Notes under the pieces: model-generated
Seen by the model: the letters and a program-made list of their open reading frames with translations, nothing else
The model's database searches: none
What the model was told of the DNA's origin: nothing
Part shown: piece by piece, positions 33,371-44,258 of the stretch
Position numbering within the stretch: position 1 is the stretch's first letter
Layout of the letters: each line of letters opens with the position of its first letter
NCBI GenBank assembly: GCA_025677835.1
Contig: JAIXMR010000023.1
Coordinates: forward strand, 124,001-188,000
Length of the DNA: 64,000 nt
Origin: Sporodiniella umbellata
Lineage: Eukaryota; Mucoromycota; Mucoromycetes; Mucorales; Rhizopodaceae
Direction of reading: 5' to 3'
Translations under genes and position numbers: made by a program

Positions 33371-34789
33371 TTAAAGAGTGCGGGTGACTTGCCAGACACG
33401 GATGACGTTGTCAGAGTAACCAGAGAAGAGAGTGGCACCGTCAGCGGACCAACAGACAGACAAACATTCAGGATCAGGATTCTTTCTCTTACCCAATTGA
33501 GCAAATTCAGGGCGAAGTTCGTCGACGAGGGTCTTGGTTTCGAGATCCCAAATCTTGACACCGTTAGCGGTGGCAGCACAGAGCCAGTAACGGTTGGGAG
33601 AGAAGGTGAGAGCGTGAACGTTGGCGCTGGCTTCGAGAGAGTAAAGGTGCTTGGCTTCGGTCAAATCCCAGAGCATGACAACACCGTCCTTACCGGCAGA
33701 AGCGCAGAGAGAACCATCGGGAGAGATGGTGACAGTGTTGACATTGCCGTTGTGGCCAATGAAGTTGGTGCGAAGCTTCAACTTGGTGAGATCCCATACC
33801 TTGACGAGCTTATCCCAGCCACCGGAGACGATAAGAGGGTTAGCAGGGTTGGGAGAGAAACGAACGCAAGAGACCCATTCAGAGTGACCATCATCGGTGA
33901 TGTTGTACTTGCATTCACCCAAAGTGTTCCACAACTTGATGCTCTTGTCGCGAGAGCCGGAAACGATTTGACGGTTATCGGCAGAGAAAGAGACAGAGAG
34001 AACATCGTTGGTGTGGCCAACAAAACGACGTGTGGTAGTGCCATTGTTCAAATCCCAGAGACGCAAGGTGTGATCCCAAGAAGCAGACAAGGCAAATTGA
34101 CCGTCAGAAGAGATGGCAAGATCTTCAATAAAGTGAGAGTGGCCAATAAGAGACTTGCGGGGAACACCATAGTTGACTTCATCTCTACAGAAAGCGTCAG
34201 TGGTTTGTTTCCCCCCCCCTTAAACCTGATTCTCTCTTACCTGGTAAGGTTCCAGACAATGATAGTCTTGTCACGAGAAGCAGACAAGACCATATCAGGG
34301 GCTTCAGAAGTGGTGGCAATGGCAGTGACTATTGAAATATAAAAAAGTGGCTATCAGTTTTAGACATTCGAGCTAATTCCACTATTGAACTTACCCCAGT
34401 TGCCGTGACCTAAAAGACATTTTTTAAAAAAAAAAAAAAATTAATAAAACCGTAGTTTGTTTAAAGAAGAGAAAGAATGGAGAATTGCGAGCGTTTGGGG
34501 ACGTAAAGCAGACCAAACAAACAAAAACAGGTGGGAGTTGACAGAGATGAGGTTGGAGAACTTTTTTTTTTTTTTTTTTTTTGGAACATTAATGCTGTTG
34601 GCGTTATTATTTTTCGTAATGTGCCAATTAAGATTAAAAAAGAAGTTGTTTTTTTTTTTTATGGTATTTTTCATCCATCCATCCATCTACGTATTTCTTT
34701 CATTGCCAAACTCGATTTCTATCCATCCATCTTTCTCTTCTGTTGTTTAACGCACCTTCGAGTGTTCCGCGGAGAGTGAGAGTATCCAT
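33371..34789 (-). CDS. RACK1 / Cpc2 / Asc1 ribosomal WD40 protein
   Basis: Seven-blade WD40 protein on the head of the 40S ribosome and scaffold for kinase signalling. Exons: 34756-34789, 34395-34409 (15 nt), 34241-34328 and 33371-34184, totalling 951 nt, 316 residues, the expected size. Start [11 protein letters not shown], microexon encoding (G)HGNW(V), then [40 protein letters not shown] and WD repeats with repeated GH...WD units ([82 protein letters not shown]). The first intron is long here (346 nt) with T tracts; I saw no clear C/D-box snoRNA in it. The antisense frame over exon 4 is an artefact. Confidence 0.97.
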
Positions 34790-34943
34790 AGTGTCTGTTG
34801 AAAAAGAGAAGGATTGACAGATCTTGCGTGAATTCTACTATTCTTTGTCGTAGCTCTTTGCGGATATCGAATACTTTTTTAAATCCCCGGCTCCTAGGCC
34901 ATACAAAACACATTGGAATAGAAAGAAGCACAAGCTGTTTTAT

Positions 34944-36297
34944 TTAGTTTTTTTTTGGAATTGTAATCTGGACTCGTAATAGTCCAAAAGCTAGAATCAA
35001 ATAAAAACGGGGGGGGGAAATTCTGTTAGTAATCAAGTGATAAAGCCTCAACTGTTTCTCTTTCTTTTTTTTTTTTTTTTTTTTTTACGATTTTAGGATA
35101 TATTTTTTTGATAAAACTAGTGTCGTAAAGCGCTACTACGCCGTCCTTCCTATAAAGAACCGTAAGAGGGAGTGAAAGAGAAATAGGGTTTGAATTTACC
35201 ACTTGACCAAAGCTTCTAATTTTCCTTTTCCTCCTCTTTGAACCTTTATCAAGCAAGCCGTTTCTTTAGCCCAGTTGTGATTTTTTCGATATTCAGGCTG
35301 AATAACAACCTCCTCCTCATCATAATCGTCAGAGTCCCCTCCGTCTCTGTAAGATTCGTCCGTTTCTTCCTGAGTGTCTTTCTTGGCTGGCAGCTCTTGT
35401 TCGCCTGATGTGTCTTTACCGGCTACCTGCTCTTCCACTAGATTGGGTTTGGCATTCATAGCCTCTTCCTCCGGGTCAGAGTACAGTTCGCCTGTAGTTT
35501 CAATGTCTTGGGTCGCTTGCTTTGGGGTTGTTTCTGTAGTCTTTTTGACAGCCTCTTCCACGGTTTCTTTCACGACTTTTTCTTCTGCTGTTTCTTCCGC
35601 TTCTGCTGCTTCTTCCTCTACTACTTCTTCTACAATCTCCTGAACAGCTTCCACCATTTCCTCCAAGACTTCTTCTGTTGCTTCTGCAATTTCATCCATT
35701 ATATCATCCGTGGTTTCCAAAAGATCGTTTCCAGATATGACTTTGGAATCAGTAGGAGCTTTGGAGTCAAGCGCTTCTGCTGCAGTCTCTTCTTCCAACA
35801 ACTCGACCTCCTCTTGAGGTAAGACACGTGGCTTTTTGGCTTGTGTGTCAGACTTCTTTTCCTTGGCTACAGCGCTTTTTCTACCTCGTTTGGTACCCTG
35901 GGATTTTTTTGTCAAGGCATCGCGTGCTTCTAAACCGCCATGAGCAGCCCAATAGTGTTGAACCAACTCTTCAGCGTTGGCGCTTTTTTTTTTTTTTTTT
36001 GGGTAGATCAAAAGAATATAAATAAACAGTGATTACAAAACAATCTATAGCTTACACAGAGTCTTCTGATTCCCAAGTATTATCGTCTGAACCATAGTTT
36101 TTCCATTTGATAAAATATTCAAGTTTCTTTTTCTGTTTATTTTTTGTCAATCAAACCATTACTTTTTTTTTAAAAAAAAAAAAAAAAACACAATCCACTA
36201 CCGTTTTGCCAGTGACGCGATGGTCTTCAATAGATTCCACTTCATATTCTTCTTCTTCTTCCTCTTCAGATTCAATCACTGTTTTTCTTCTAGCCAT
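34944..36297 (-). CDS. HP1-like chromodomain / chromoshadow protein
   Basis: Probable heterochromatin protein 1 family member that would bind methylated H3K9. ATG at 36295-36297: MARRKTVIESEEEEEEYEVE, then SIEDHRVTGKT joined to KKKLEYFIKWKNYGSDDNTW and ESEDSV-ANAEELVQHYW, a complete chromodomain with the Tyr/Trp/Tyr cage. A hinge of about 170 residues follows: a basic patch (KKSQGTKRGRKSAVAKEKK) then a long Glu/Val/Ala/Thr-rich acidic tract. The C terminus, NHNWAKETACLIKVQRGGKG, KLEALVKW joined to KDGVVALYDTSFIKKIYPKI, looks like a chromoshadow domain. The last exon (ILRLYHLITN...) follows a poly-A intron and is less certain; the stop at 34944-34946 depends on it. One intron ends with A17-G. 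Fungal HP1 hinges are usually shorter and less acidic. Confidence 0.8.
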
Positions 36298-36973
36298 GTT
36301 TTAAAGAAAATAAAAAAGATACGTTTGGTTTCAACGTACTTTATCTCAAAGAAAAAAAAAAAAAAAAATAGAGAGTGTATCACGTGATTTGGCTCCATGG
36401 AAGAAAAAAAAAAAGCAAAACATCCACCAGTAAACGACTCCCACTCGAAGAGCGTAAAAAAAAGAAAAGAAGCAATGAAGGCTTAGATGGTTGAAACAGA
36501 CAAGAAGCTCAAGCTTGATATAGACAAGCATTGTAAGGTTTTTTTTTTTTTTTTTTTTTCTGTAACGATCGCCAGCTGCATTCAACCACCGATTCTTATG
36601 CTTTAGAGTCACCCTTGTTATTTCACGTTTTGGTTCCTAAAACGAAACGAGAAAAAAGAAGGGAGGGGCATATGTTTTGTATCGCCAATTCTGCACCCTT
36701 TATTTTTTTTTTTTTTACGTATTTTGTCAAGAAACCTGTTTCTCCCTTTCAAAGGGGAGAGAGAGAGAGAGAAAAGGTGATTTGCTCCTGACAGTAAAGA
36801 ACCATGAGTATATATCTTGTGTTGTTGCCTACTTGAGTCACCTGTGGAAATACAATACCAGAGTAGACTGGCGAGCATTTTTAACGAGAGCATCAAGTCT
36901 TTTTTTTTTTTTTTTATACCGATAGTCGAAAAAGGCTGGCATTGCTCAAAGTAAAGTTTAGAAATGAACTCCA

Positions 36974-37007
<34 letters not shown>

Positions 37008-37743
37008 AGCCAACCTACTCCTAAACGTACTTTTGCCTTTTTTTTTTTTTTTTTTTTTTTTGATGAAACAGCCATAAAAAAGTAAGTGTTGATTTACTGG
37101 TTAAAATGGGTGTTGTTTGTGCATTTTTCTTTGGCATAGAGAAAGAGAGAGAGAGAGAGAGAGTATCTGTCATAGAAATTTGTAGTTTGGGACTATCCAA
37201 AACTCTAATTACAAAAAAAAAAAAAAAAAAAAAGGGCGTGTCTGTGTGTACAAAAAAGAGAAATTAAGGTTGTTTGTTTGTTTGTTTTTTTTTTTTTTTT
37301 TTTTTTTTGGCATGCAGAGCTTTCTTTTACCATGTTTTGTTAACAAATACCTTACAAGCACCTTTTTTTTTTTTTTTTTTTTTTTAGCCCCGATAAAACA
37401 GAAACAGACGAGAGACTGCAAGAAACCATCGAGGGGGGAGGGGGGGTTAGAGGCAAGGAGGACTTTTAATATTCAACACATGCATGGGGCAGTGCTCAAA
37501 GATGTGTTTGCTTTTAGTAATAACTTCTGTGGATTCTCTCGCGTAGAATGCCGTTTATGGACGATTTAAAGAGTATTTTCTAAAGACAAAACATTAGATA
37601 AAGTCAGCAATAAACAAAAGGTAGCTTTTAACTTTAAATAAAGCCATTCGCTTTTAAATAAACTTTTGGAACTACCTTCTTTTCCGTGTACAATGCCTTT
37701 TTTGTGTAAAAGATACAATCTATCTAGGGAAGGTATTTTCCCT

Positions 37744-37775
<32 letters not shown>

Positions 37776-38845
37776 AGAAACAAGAGCAATTCATTTCATG
37801 TGGGCTGCTGTTTAGAGCAATGGAAGAATACCCAGATTATATCCTGAGAAAAGAGTGGGGCTTTCTGGTGATTGTTTTATTCAATATGTTGCTTGTATTT
37901 GTTCCCAGGTAGCAAGTTTTCTTTTTTTTTTTTTTGGGAAAATAAATAAATGCAGATTTTGCGTTCAGGAGAGTAAGGAGCAAGCAACAGACGCATTTGC
38001 ATCTTTGCTCTGGGATCAATTAATTGCTTTGGTTTATCGGCTGTATGAATAAGAGCGGGATCGATGATCAGAAGAGCCTGGTCTACAACGATTCAGTTAC
38101 CGTGGAGCAGATGTTTCAAGTAAAATAATACGCATTGGTTCTGCCAACATGACAGTATGTGCTTGGTTTTTACCAATCGCCACGCGCTCTCATATGCACA
38201 TCAAATGTTATCTATAGAATGCAGTTTTTAGGTTTGTTTTATTATTAATTCAAGCTAGTCATCGGTGTTTGCTTTCAAAAAAAAAAAAAAAAAAGGGAAT
38301 TTTTCAGCAAGCATGCTTAAGCTTTGACCTCTTTCTATCTATGTGTGTAGTCTACTTTTTCAAAGGTATTGGCTAGTGACTTTATTTTTCTTTGTTTATC
38401 AGACAAGATTTGTTATTGTCTGCAATCGATCATGGTTTTGAATATTGAAAAGTAAAAAAAAAAAAAAAAAGTCTAGAATGAACTACATATGCTTTAGTGG
38501 TGTGTTTTCCTTTAAAACGGGGGGTTTTCAAGACAAATAAGATGTGTCTATTAAAAAATAAAAGTACGCCATCTGGAAAATAAAAAGTACGCCCTTGTAT
38601 TATTATTATTATTATTATTCTTATTATTATTGTTATTATTATTATTATTTTTGGCCCCTCGATTTAAAACCCTTTAAACAGCCTATTATTTTTTCTCCCT
38701 TTAGCACTGTTTTCACTGTGGGTTCAACGTATTTGGTAATAAAAAAAAATTTTTTTTTTTTCTGAAAAAGGATCACCCATTTTTTTTTTTTTTTTTTTTT
38801 TTTTTCTCCTTTATTTTATATATATTTTATACAAACCATTTACTT

Positions 38846-38876
<31 letters not shown>

Positions 38877-39151
38877 CTATTATTATTATTATTATTATTG
38901 CTATTGCTTATATATATCTATACTAGATATAAATATACATCTATTGACAAGTATATACCCAATTTTTTTTTTCTTATATTCCTTTCTTTTATTCTATACA
39001 CACACACACACACAAACACAAACACTATGGTAAACATAAAAATAAAAGATGGTTATTTATGGTATCTGAAAAAAAAAAAAAAAAAAAATGAGAGTAGCTT
39101 ACTGCTTCTTATGGCTATCCTTCTACGAAACGTGTGGAAGGCAAAGAGGAT
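36298..39151. other. Homopolymer-rich intergenic region
   Basis: About 2.9 kb with at least ten T or A tracts of 15-30 nt, (GA)n at 36757-36773 and 37141-37163, and (ATT)n at 38599-38650 and 38877-38899. No named domain. A possible small gene around 37821-38052 encodes MEEYPDYILRKEWGFLVIVL then, after a candidate intron, ESKEQATDAFASLLWDQLIA LVYRLYE. It is weakly supported because the junction phase only works with one donor choice. Confidence 0.5.
38599..38650. repeat. (ATT)n microsatellite
   Basis: About 17 imperfect ATT units with single CTT and GTT interruptions; a related (ATT)n block lies at 38877-38899 in the same gap. Confidence 0.85.
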
Positions 39152-40152
39152 ATGATTACGATGGTGGACTATACCAATTTATATATCAAGAACTTGGACA
39201 GCAATGTGACGAGTAACGACCTTTTCAGTCTATTTCGAGATTTTGGAGAGATCATATCTGCACGGGTCATGAGAGATACCTTGAGCGGGCTATCGAAAGG
39301 CTATGGTTTTGTGAGTTTTAAGCACGCGGAAGATGCGCATGAAGCGATTATGCGCTGTAACGGGCTTTTGTTTCATAGCAAAACGATCTCGGTGAACTAC
39401 CATGAGCATAAAAAGACAGTCCAACAATATCAAAAGATGCAACACCATCCAGCGCCCCGAGCCATACCTCATTATGAACCCAAGCCAAGCCATGTCAAGA
39501 TGACAGAGTATGTCCCACACAGCCCAGCCATGATGCTGTACCCAGGCGAGTCTACGGCGGCGGAACCCGAAGAGCCCACGTTGGGCCAGAGGGAAAGACT
39601 GCAGGAGGCGATCGAGCCATGCCTGTTGCCGCATCAAAAGAAAGATCTGCCGGACCTTGTCTATCTGCTGGGCTCGCTTAAAAAACGCGAACTTTCACTC
39701 TGCCTATTCAACGTGTCGTTTCTAAAGCAACAGATCGAGGAGGCTTACAAGGTTATGCATCTTTTTGATCAGAAGCCTACCTCGATTGCCACCACTCCTT
39801 CCTTAGACCATCGCCAGCTCGATGATGATAACGACTCGTCCCCCTCCGTAGCCGCCATCCTTCATTCGCTCGAGGGCATGACGCTCAACAAAAAGAAACG
39901 AGTGTTTGGCGATGTCTTTTTTCCCTATGTCAAAGTAAGCCTCTCCCCCTATTTCCTCTTCACTTTACCCTAAACGTTTCCTAGGCAACCGGTATCCGTC
40001 GTTCACCCAAAGTCACCATCCGCCTCTTGGACACCGTGCCTCTCGATGATCTCGCCTTTCATATGTACGATAAAAAAGAACTGACCAAAAGAGCCCTTGT
40101 GGCCTATACTGATCTCTATGGAGAACACTCCAACCCTTTTCGTGATCATTAA
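39152..40152 (+). CDS. RRM protein with two MLLE (PABC)-like domains
   Basis: Exons 39152-39934 and 39985-40152 (phase 0) give 316 residues; stop TAA 40150-40152. The RRM (about 5-85) has RNP2 LYIKNLDSN and RNP1 KGYGFVSF, closest in feel to poly(A)-binding protein RRMs. After a Pro/His linker, a first MLLE-like helical unit reads GQRERLQEAIEPCLLPHQKK then DLPDLVYLLGSLKKRELSLC and FLKQQIEEAYKVM. A second reads FGDVFFPYVKATGIRRSPKV then TIRLLDTVPLDDLAFHMYDK and KELTKRALVAYTDLYG. The core KITGMLLE consensus is only loosely kept, so peptide-binding specificity may be altered. Tandem MLLE domains are known in the endosomal mRNA-transport protein Rrm4 of Ustilago, which has three RRMs; here there is one. 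ATG 39161 is an alternative start. Confidence 0.75.
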
Positions 40153-40181
40153 AAGGGCGGTTTCAATAAACAATCTGAGTT

Positions 40182-40212
<31 letters not shown>

Positions 40213-41607
40213 CAGACGCTAGACAGCCAAAGTCTGGAAATCGCCTTTCAAACCAGTCACGTCTAGCCCTCCTCTATCAAGCATAGATAAACTTGCGTGC
40301 TTTTGATTTTTTTTTTTTTTGATTTTTTTTTTTTTTTTTTTTTGAGATAGAGTTTTGATCAGCTAAAGAAATCCTAGACTTCTCAAAGCTTTGTGTTGAA
40401 AATCAAGGCTTCAGATCAGAAAATGAGGTTGGGACTGCTCTTTTTTCTATACGGTGGCAAGCGCCTTTGTTTGTAGGACAGACATGTCCTAAAACAAGTA
40501 GGGCTGTCTTGATTTAGATTAAAAAAACTAAAAAAAGAACGGCGATACTACGCTTTTGGAGTCCGTTCATTCAACTTTTTTTTCCCCCTCCCAGAAAAAA
40601 AAAAGAGGTTTAGTTTTAACTGATTTTGCCTGCTATTTTTTTCTTTTTTTTTTTTTTTTTTTTCTGGGAGCCAATATGACTAATCTGTGTGGCCAAAAAA
40701 AAAAAAAAAAAAGAAAGAAAAAAAAAAAAAAAAAAAAAGGGAATCAGCCAGTGACTGAAACTATCGGAACGTACCAAAACCAATCAGAGTCCTTGTTTTT
40801 AGCGGAAGCGAAAAAAGCACGCCTATTTCATCTCCGTCAATAAAACTTTTATCCTCCTCTCGTATGTTTAAGACTCCAGAGCACGCCAATACAATAGGCA
40901 CTAGAAAACAGTGATGCAGACAATCCATGCGCACCTCTTTTTATCGCATCCCAAAAAAACCATCTTGTCACTGGCAATCCACCGGCCTACGCCAGTCTCG
41001 TTGGCAGCTCAATCACTCTTTCTTTTTTTGCACTTGTCATGTTTTGATAATACAACTCCGACATAGCGCACTTGTTTTATGACCAAAGTGAAAGCTATTT
41101 CTTTTTTTTTTTTTTTTCTTTTCTTTTAATTTCTTTTTTTTTTTGAAAGTCATTCGCTTTTCCAACTGGATTTCTCGAAGCGGTCTGAAGAGTAGTCAAT
41201 AACAGCAAATTTATCTGGAAAAAGAAGACTTCAAAAAAAAAAAAAAGTAAGTTTATTATTTCTGCCCTCTCTTTTTCTTTCTCTTTCTCGCCACTATGAA
41301 AAAAAGATGCAGTCCATGTTTAATTACACAGAAAAGTCAGCTTATATCGGCGACTACCTTTCAAACCTTTTTTTATTTTATATTTTATGGCTTTTTGTCT
41401 ATTTTCTGTTGTATTTGCCAAGTAAACAGGAAGCCAGAAGCATAAAAAGATTACACCAAAAGTATGGACAAAAGTATTTGTGTGTGCGCGTAGAGAGAAA
41501 AAGAAAATTAGATTCTTTTTTTTTGTGTCTAGAAAGAGAACCCTTGTCAGACTTACACAAGAAAATTTTTTATTTTTTTATTTTTTTTTTTTTATATATA
41601 TTTTTAG
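40153..41607. other. Intergenic region before the Zn2Cys6 gene
   Basis: A/T tracts at 40186-40211, 40305-40343, 40645-40665, 40695-40738 and 41102-41117. At 41307 an ATG opens MQSMFNYTEK, resembling the true exon start MQSMPYYPQG at 41608; it may be an alternative first exon or chance. Confidence 0.5.
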
Positions 41608-42647
41608 ATGCAATCCATGCCCTATTATCCTCAAGGCTATCAAGCCCCTTATCAGAACGGTGTGATGAGTGCACCGATGATGGCTCATCCCAATGGCCTT
41701 CCACCAATGCAACACGCGGGCTTGCCTGAGATGGCTGGATCCCAATTACCGAAAAGAAAACAAGTCAAGAATGCATGCAGTAAGTTTCTCTCTCTCCCCC
41801 CCCTCCCCTTTTTTGGCCACTTATTTTTTTTTTTTGGTTAGCCAACTGTCAAAAGGCATGCAAAAAATGTGATGACGCCAGACCTTGTCCCCGATGTGTA
41901 AAGTACGGGATCCACGATTCATGCGTCAATTCGGTTCGAAAAGAGCGTAAGAAGGGTATCAAGCGTGGACCTTATAAACGTAGAGTGAAAGGAGGAGGTA
42001 AACGAGTGAAGGGCTATGTCTTTTGGGCTTGCTGACGCGTCTCTTTTTTTTTTTTTTTTTTTTTTATAATAGAGGAAAAGAAAAAGACAGAAGAAGGCAA
42101 CGCACCCGCCGCACCTTATGGTGGACCCATGCGAGGCTATGCTTTTGGTTATCCGGGCAACCTGAATCAATATGGACAACCTTACGATCCCTACAGTCAG
42201 TATGCTGCCTATCATAAAGACCAGATGATGTCACAGCCCTATGTTGTGAACCCTTACCCCCCGATGGGCTATCCGGTCATGGTCGCTAATGGCGAACAAC
42301 CACCAGCGACACAAACACAATCACAGCCTGCGAACGGTGCCCATCCCCCTCCCCACCCTCCTAACGGTGCGCATCCTTACCCTCCCTACATGATGCAACC
42401 TCAGGCGGGTATGGGCCGTCCCCCAATGATGCATGGAGCAGAACATTATCCAGGCGGGATGTATTATCCACCACCCCCACCGCCACCCCAATCCCAGTCA
42501 CAGCCCACCTCCAACCGAAACAGTCCCCATCTTCCCCACAAGAACGAATCCGCACCCGAGTATAACAAACCTCAAGCCATGACCACCCCGATCCCTTCCA
42601 CCACCACATCTTCCACCACCACATCTTCACCTGAATCTGCTCATTAG
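41608..42647 (+). CDS. Zn2Cys6 transcription factor, Mucoralean GIKRGPYK type
   Basis: Predicted nuclear DNA-binding regulator. ATG 41608 (MQSMPYYPQGYQAPYQNGVM). The zinc cluster is split by an intron after codon NAC: KRKQVKNAC joins TNCQKACKKCDDARPCPRCV and KYGIHDSCVNSVRKERKKGI KRGPYKRR. Six Cys in CX2CX3CX2C..CX2CX8C spacing are all present, though the spacing differs slightly from Gal4; the ERT1/AcuK-like and Mucoralean families share it. A third exon after a T-tract intron gives a Pro/Gln/Tyr-rich tail (YGQPYDPYSQYAAYHKDQMM, PPPPPPPQSQSQ) ending TTTSSPESAH. The tail lacks a fungal-specific transcription-factor (MHR) domain. AATAAA follows at about 42680. No target genes can be inferred. 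It converges on P5CR 65 bp away. Confidence 0.85.
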
Positions 42648-42712
42648 AGGATCTTTTTATAATAACGATAATAATAACAATAAAAAAATAAAAAAAAGAA
42701 TCTATCTCTCTT

Positions 42713-43549
42713 TTATTCTACTCTGTCTTGACACAGTTCCTCTGCCAACGCTTTGCTTCGATCGGTCGCTGCCAACACAGCCTCCTTCATCATCTGGCGC
42801 ATGTTGTTTTGTTCGAGTGTTTGGATCGCAGCCTCGGTCGTGCCGTTGGGTGAGGTCACTTTGAGTCTCAGGGTGGCCAGATCGTCACTGGAGGTTTGGG
42901 CCATACGAGCGGCGCCTAGACAGGTCTGTAAAGTGAGTGCTTTGGCGTCTTGTTCAGACAGACCGGCCGCTACAGCTGCGGATTGCATGGCTTCCATCAT
43001 CAAGAAAAAATAGGCCGGTCCACTACCACTGACGCCGGTGACAGCATCCATCAGATGTTCTTGCGAGACCCACGCAAGTTCCTGAGAGACCATCCGCATC
43101 AGACGTTCTGTCAAGGCGCGGTGCAGTGGAGTGACCGAACCGGTGGCGTACATGCCTGCCGCTCCTTGCCCAATCAAAGCAGGCGTGTTGGGCATAATAC
43201 GCACCACAGGCACGGTCGATTGTCCCAGCCAACGTTCAATCGCCTCAGTCGTGATCCCTGCTGCAATCGAAATCACCAATGGCTGTGTCTTGTTGACCTG
43301 TGTCGCAATTCCTTCTACCACTTGACGCATCACTTGAGGCTTCACGGCTAAAATCACCACATCTGCTCCTTCTACTGCCACCGCGTTATCATCCGTACTC
43401 ATCACATCTGGATACTCGCTCGATAAATACGCTTTACGACTCGCCAAAGGTTCTGAAAATCGTAACTGACTATGGTCATGGCTACGATACAATCCACCAA
43501 GAATAGCTTCTGCCATATTACCTCCACCAATAAACGCAATCACAGTCAT
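42713..43549 (-). CDS. PRO3: Pyrroline-5-carboxylate reductase
   Basis: Last step of proline synthesis: P5C plus NAD(P)H to proline, cytosolic. Intronless ORF of 278 residues with ATG at 43547-43549. The N-terminal Rossmann motif is IAFIGGGNMAEAILGGLYRS, followed by VILAVKPQVM, SIAAGI and VRIMPNTPALIGQGAAG. The C-terminal dimerisation domain has the family signature DAVTGVSGSGPAYFFLMMEA and TLRLKVTSPNGTTEAAIQTL. Length and motifs fit the ProC family fully. The sequence is G/C-richer than most neighbours and lacks introns, but homologues are universal, so this alone is weak evidence of transfer. It is divergent from the ARF6 gene with a 534-bp gap full of A/T tracts. Confidence 0.97.
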   Translation of the reverse strand: MTVIAFIGGGNMAEAILGGLYRSHDHSQLRFSEPLASRKAYLSSEYPDVMSTDDNAVAVEGADVVILAVKPQVMRQVVEGIATQVNKTQPLVISIAAGITTEAIERWLGQSTVPVVRIMPNTPALIGQGAAGMYATGSVTPLHRALTERLMRMVSQELAWVSQEHLMDAVTGVSGSGPAYFFLMMEAMQSAAVAAGLSEQDAKALTLQTCLGAARMAQTSSDDLATLRLKVTSPNGTTEAAIQTLEQNNMRQMMKEAVLAATDRSKALAEELCQDRVE

Positions 43550-43568
43550 CTTTCTCTCTTATAATAAT

Positions 43569-43599
<31 letters not shown>

Positions 43600-44083
43600 A
43601 AAAAAAAAAACCATCTTTTTTTTTTTATCGGTTTTATCAATCAGAATATAGTCACAGTGAGTCCTTCTTGCTGGGAAAATCCAATTCCGTGTTCAAAGTC
43701 CTCAGGCAGTAACAAACCAGTGTCTTGCCTTCAACACTGACCGTTTGAAAACCCCACTTGGGCTTTGACTTGTCATGACCAAAACCCGTGGTTCTGGCTG
43801 TTTTCTTTTCTCATTGGCTATGTTTTTATCTACAAGCGCTTACTTTCATCAAGTGCAGGGCTTTTTTTTTTTTTTTTTTTTTTCTTTTAAGCCAGGAGAG
43901 AGAAAAATCACTCCTCATATCACACTGCTTTTGATTTTTGCTTCTCCTATTCATTCAAGCGTTGCACCAAAACTATTGACATTCTTTTTTCTTTCTTTTA
44001 TACAAATAAACACCCACTCCTTTCCTTTTTTATTTTTTTTTTATTTTATTTTTTATTTTATTTTTTCTACTCTATTTTAAACT
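43550..44083. promoter_or_regulatory. Divergent P5CR/ARF6 intergenic region
   Basis: A tracts at 43569-43610 and T tracts at 43861-43883 and 44031-44070 flank the two starts. Regulatory role is inferred from divergent orientation only; no specific site is recognised. Confidence 0.4.
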
Positions 44084-44227
44084 ATGGGAGCCAATCTATC
44101 AAAAGCCTTGTCCAAGATGTTTGGAAGTAAAGAGATGCGTATACTGATGCTGGGTCTCGATGCTGCTGGAAAAACAAGTAAATCCCTCCTGTCTTTTTTT
44201 GTGTGCCTAATGTTTTATTATTATTGG

Positions 44228-44258
<31 letters not shown>

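Noticed and set aside
33389..34342. 317-codon plus-strand frame
   Set aside because: Antisense to RACK1, whose identity is beyond doubt.
34410..34755. Possible intronic snoRNA in RACK1, as in vertebrate RACK1 genes
   Set aside because: I could not find paired C (RUGAUGA) and D (CUGA) boxes with a terminal stem.
35374..35643. Ser/Ala-rich plus-strand frame
   Set aside because: Antisense to the acidic hinge of the HP1-like gene.
42361..43351. Several frames overlapping the Zn2Cys6 tail and P5CR on opposite strands
   Set aside because: Shadows of the real genes in Pro-rich or G/C-rich coding sequence.
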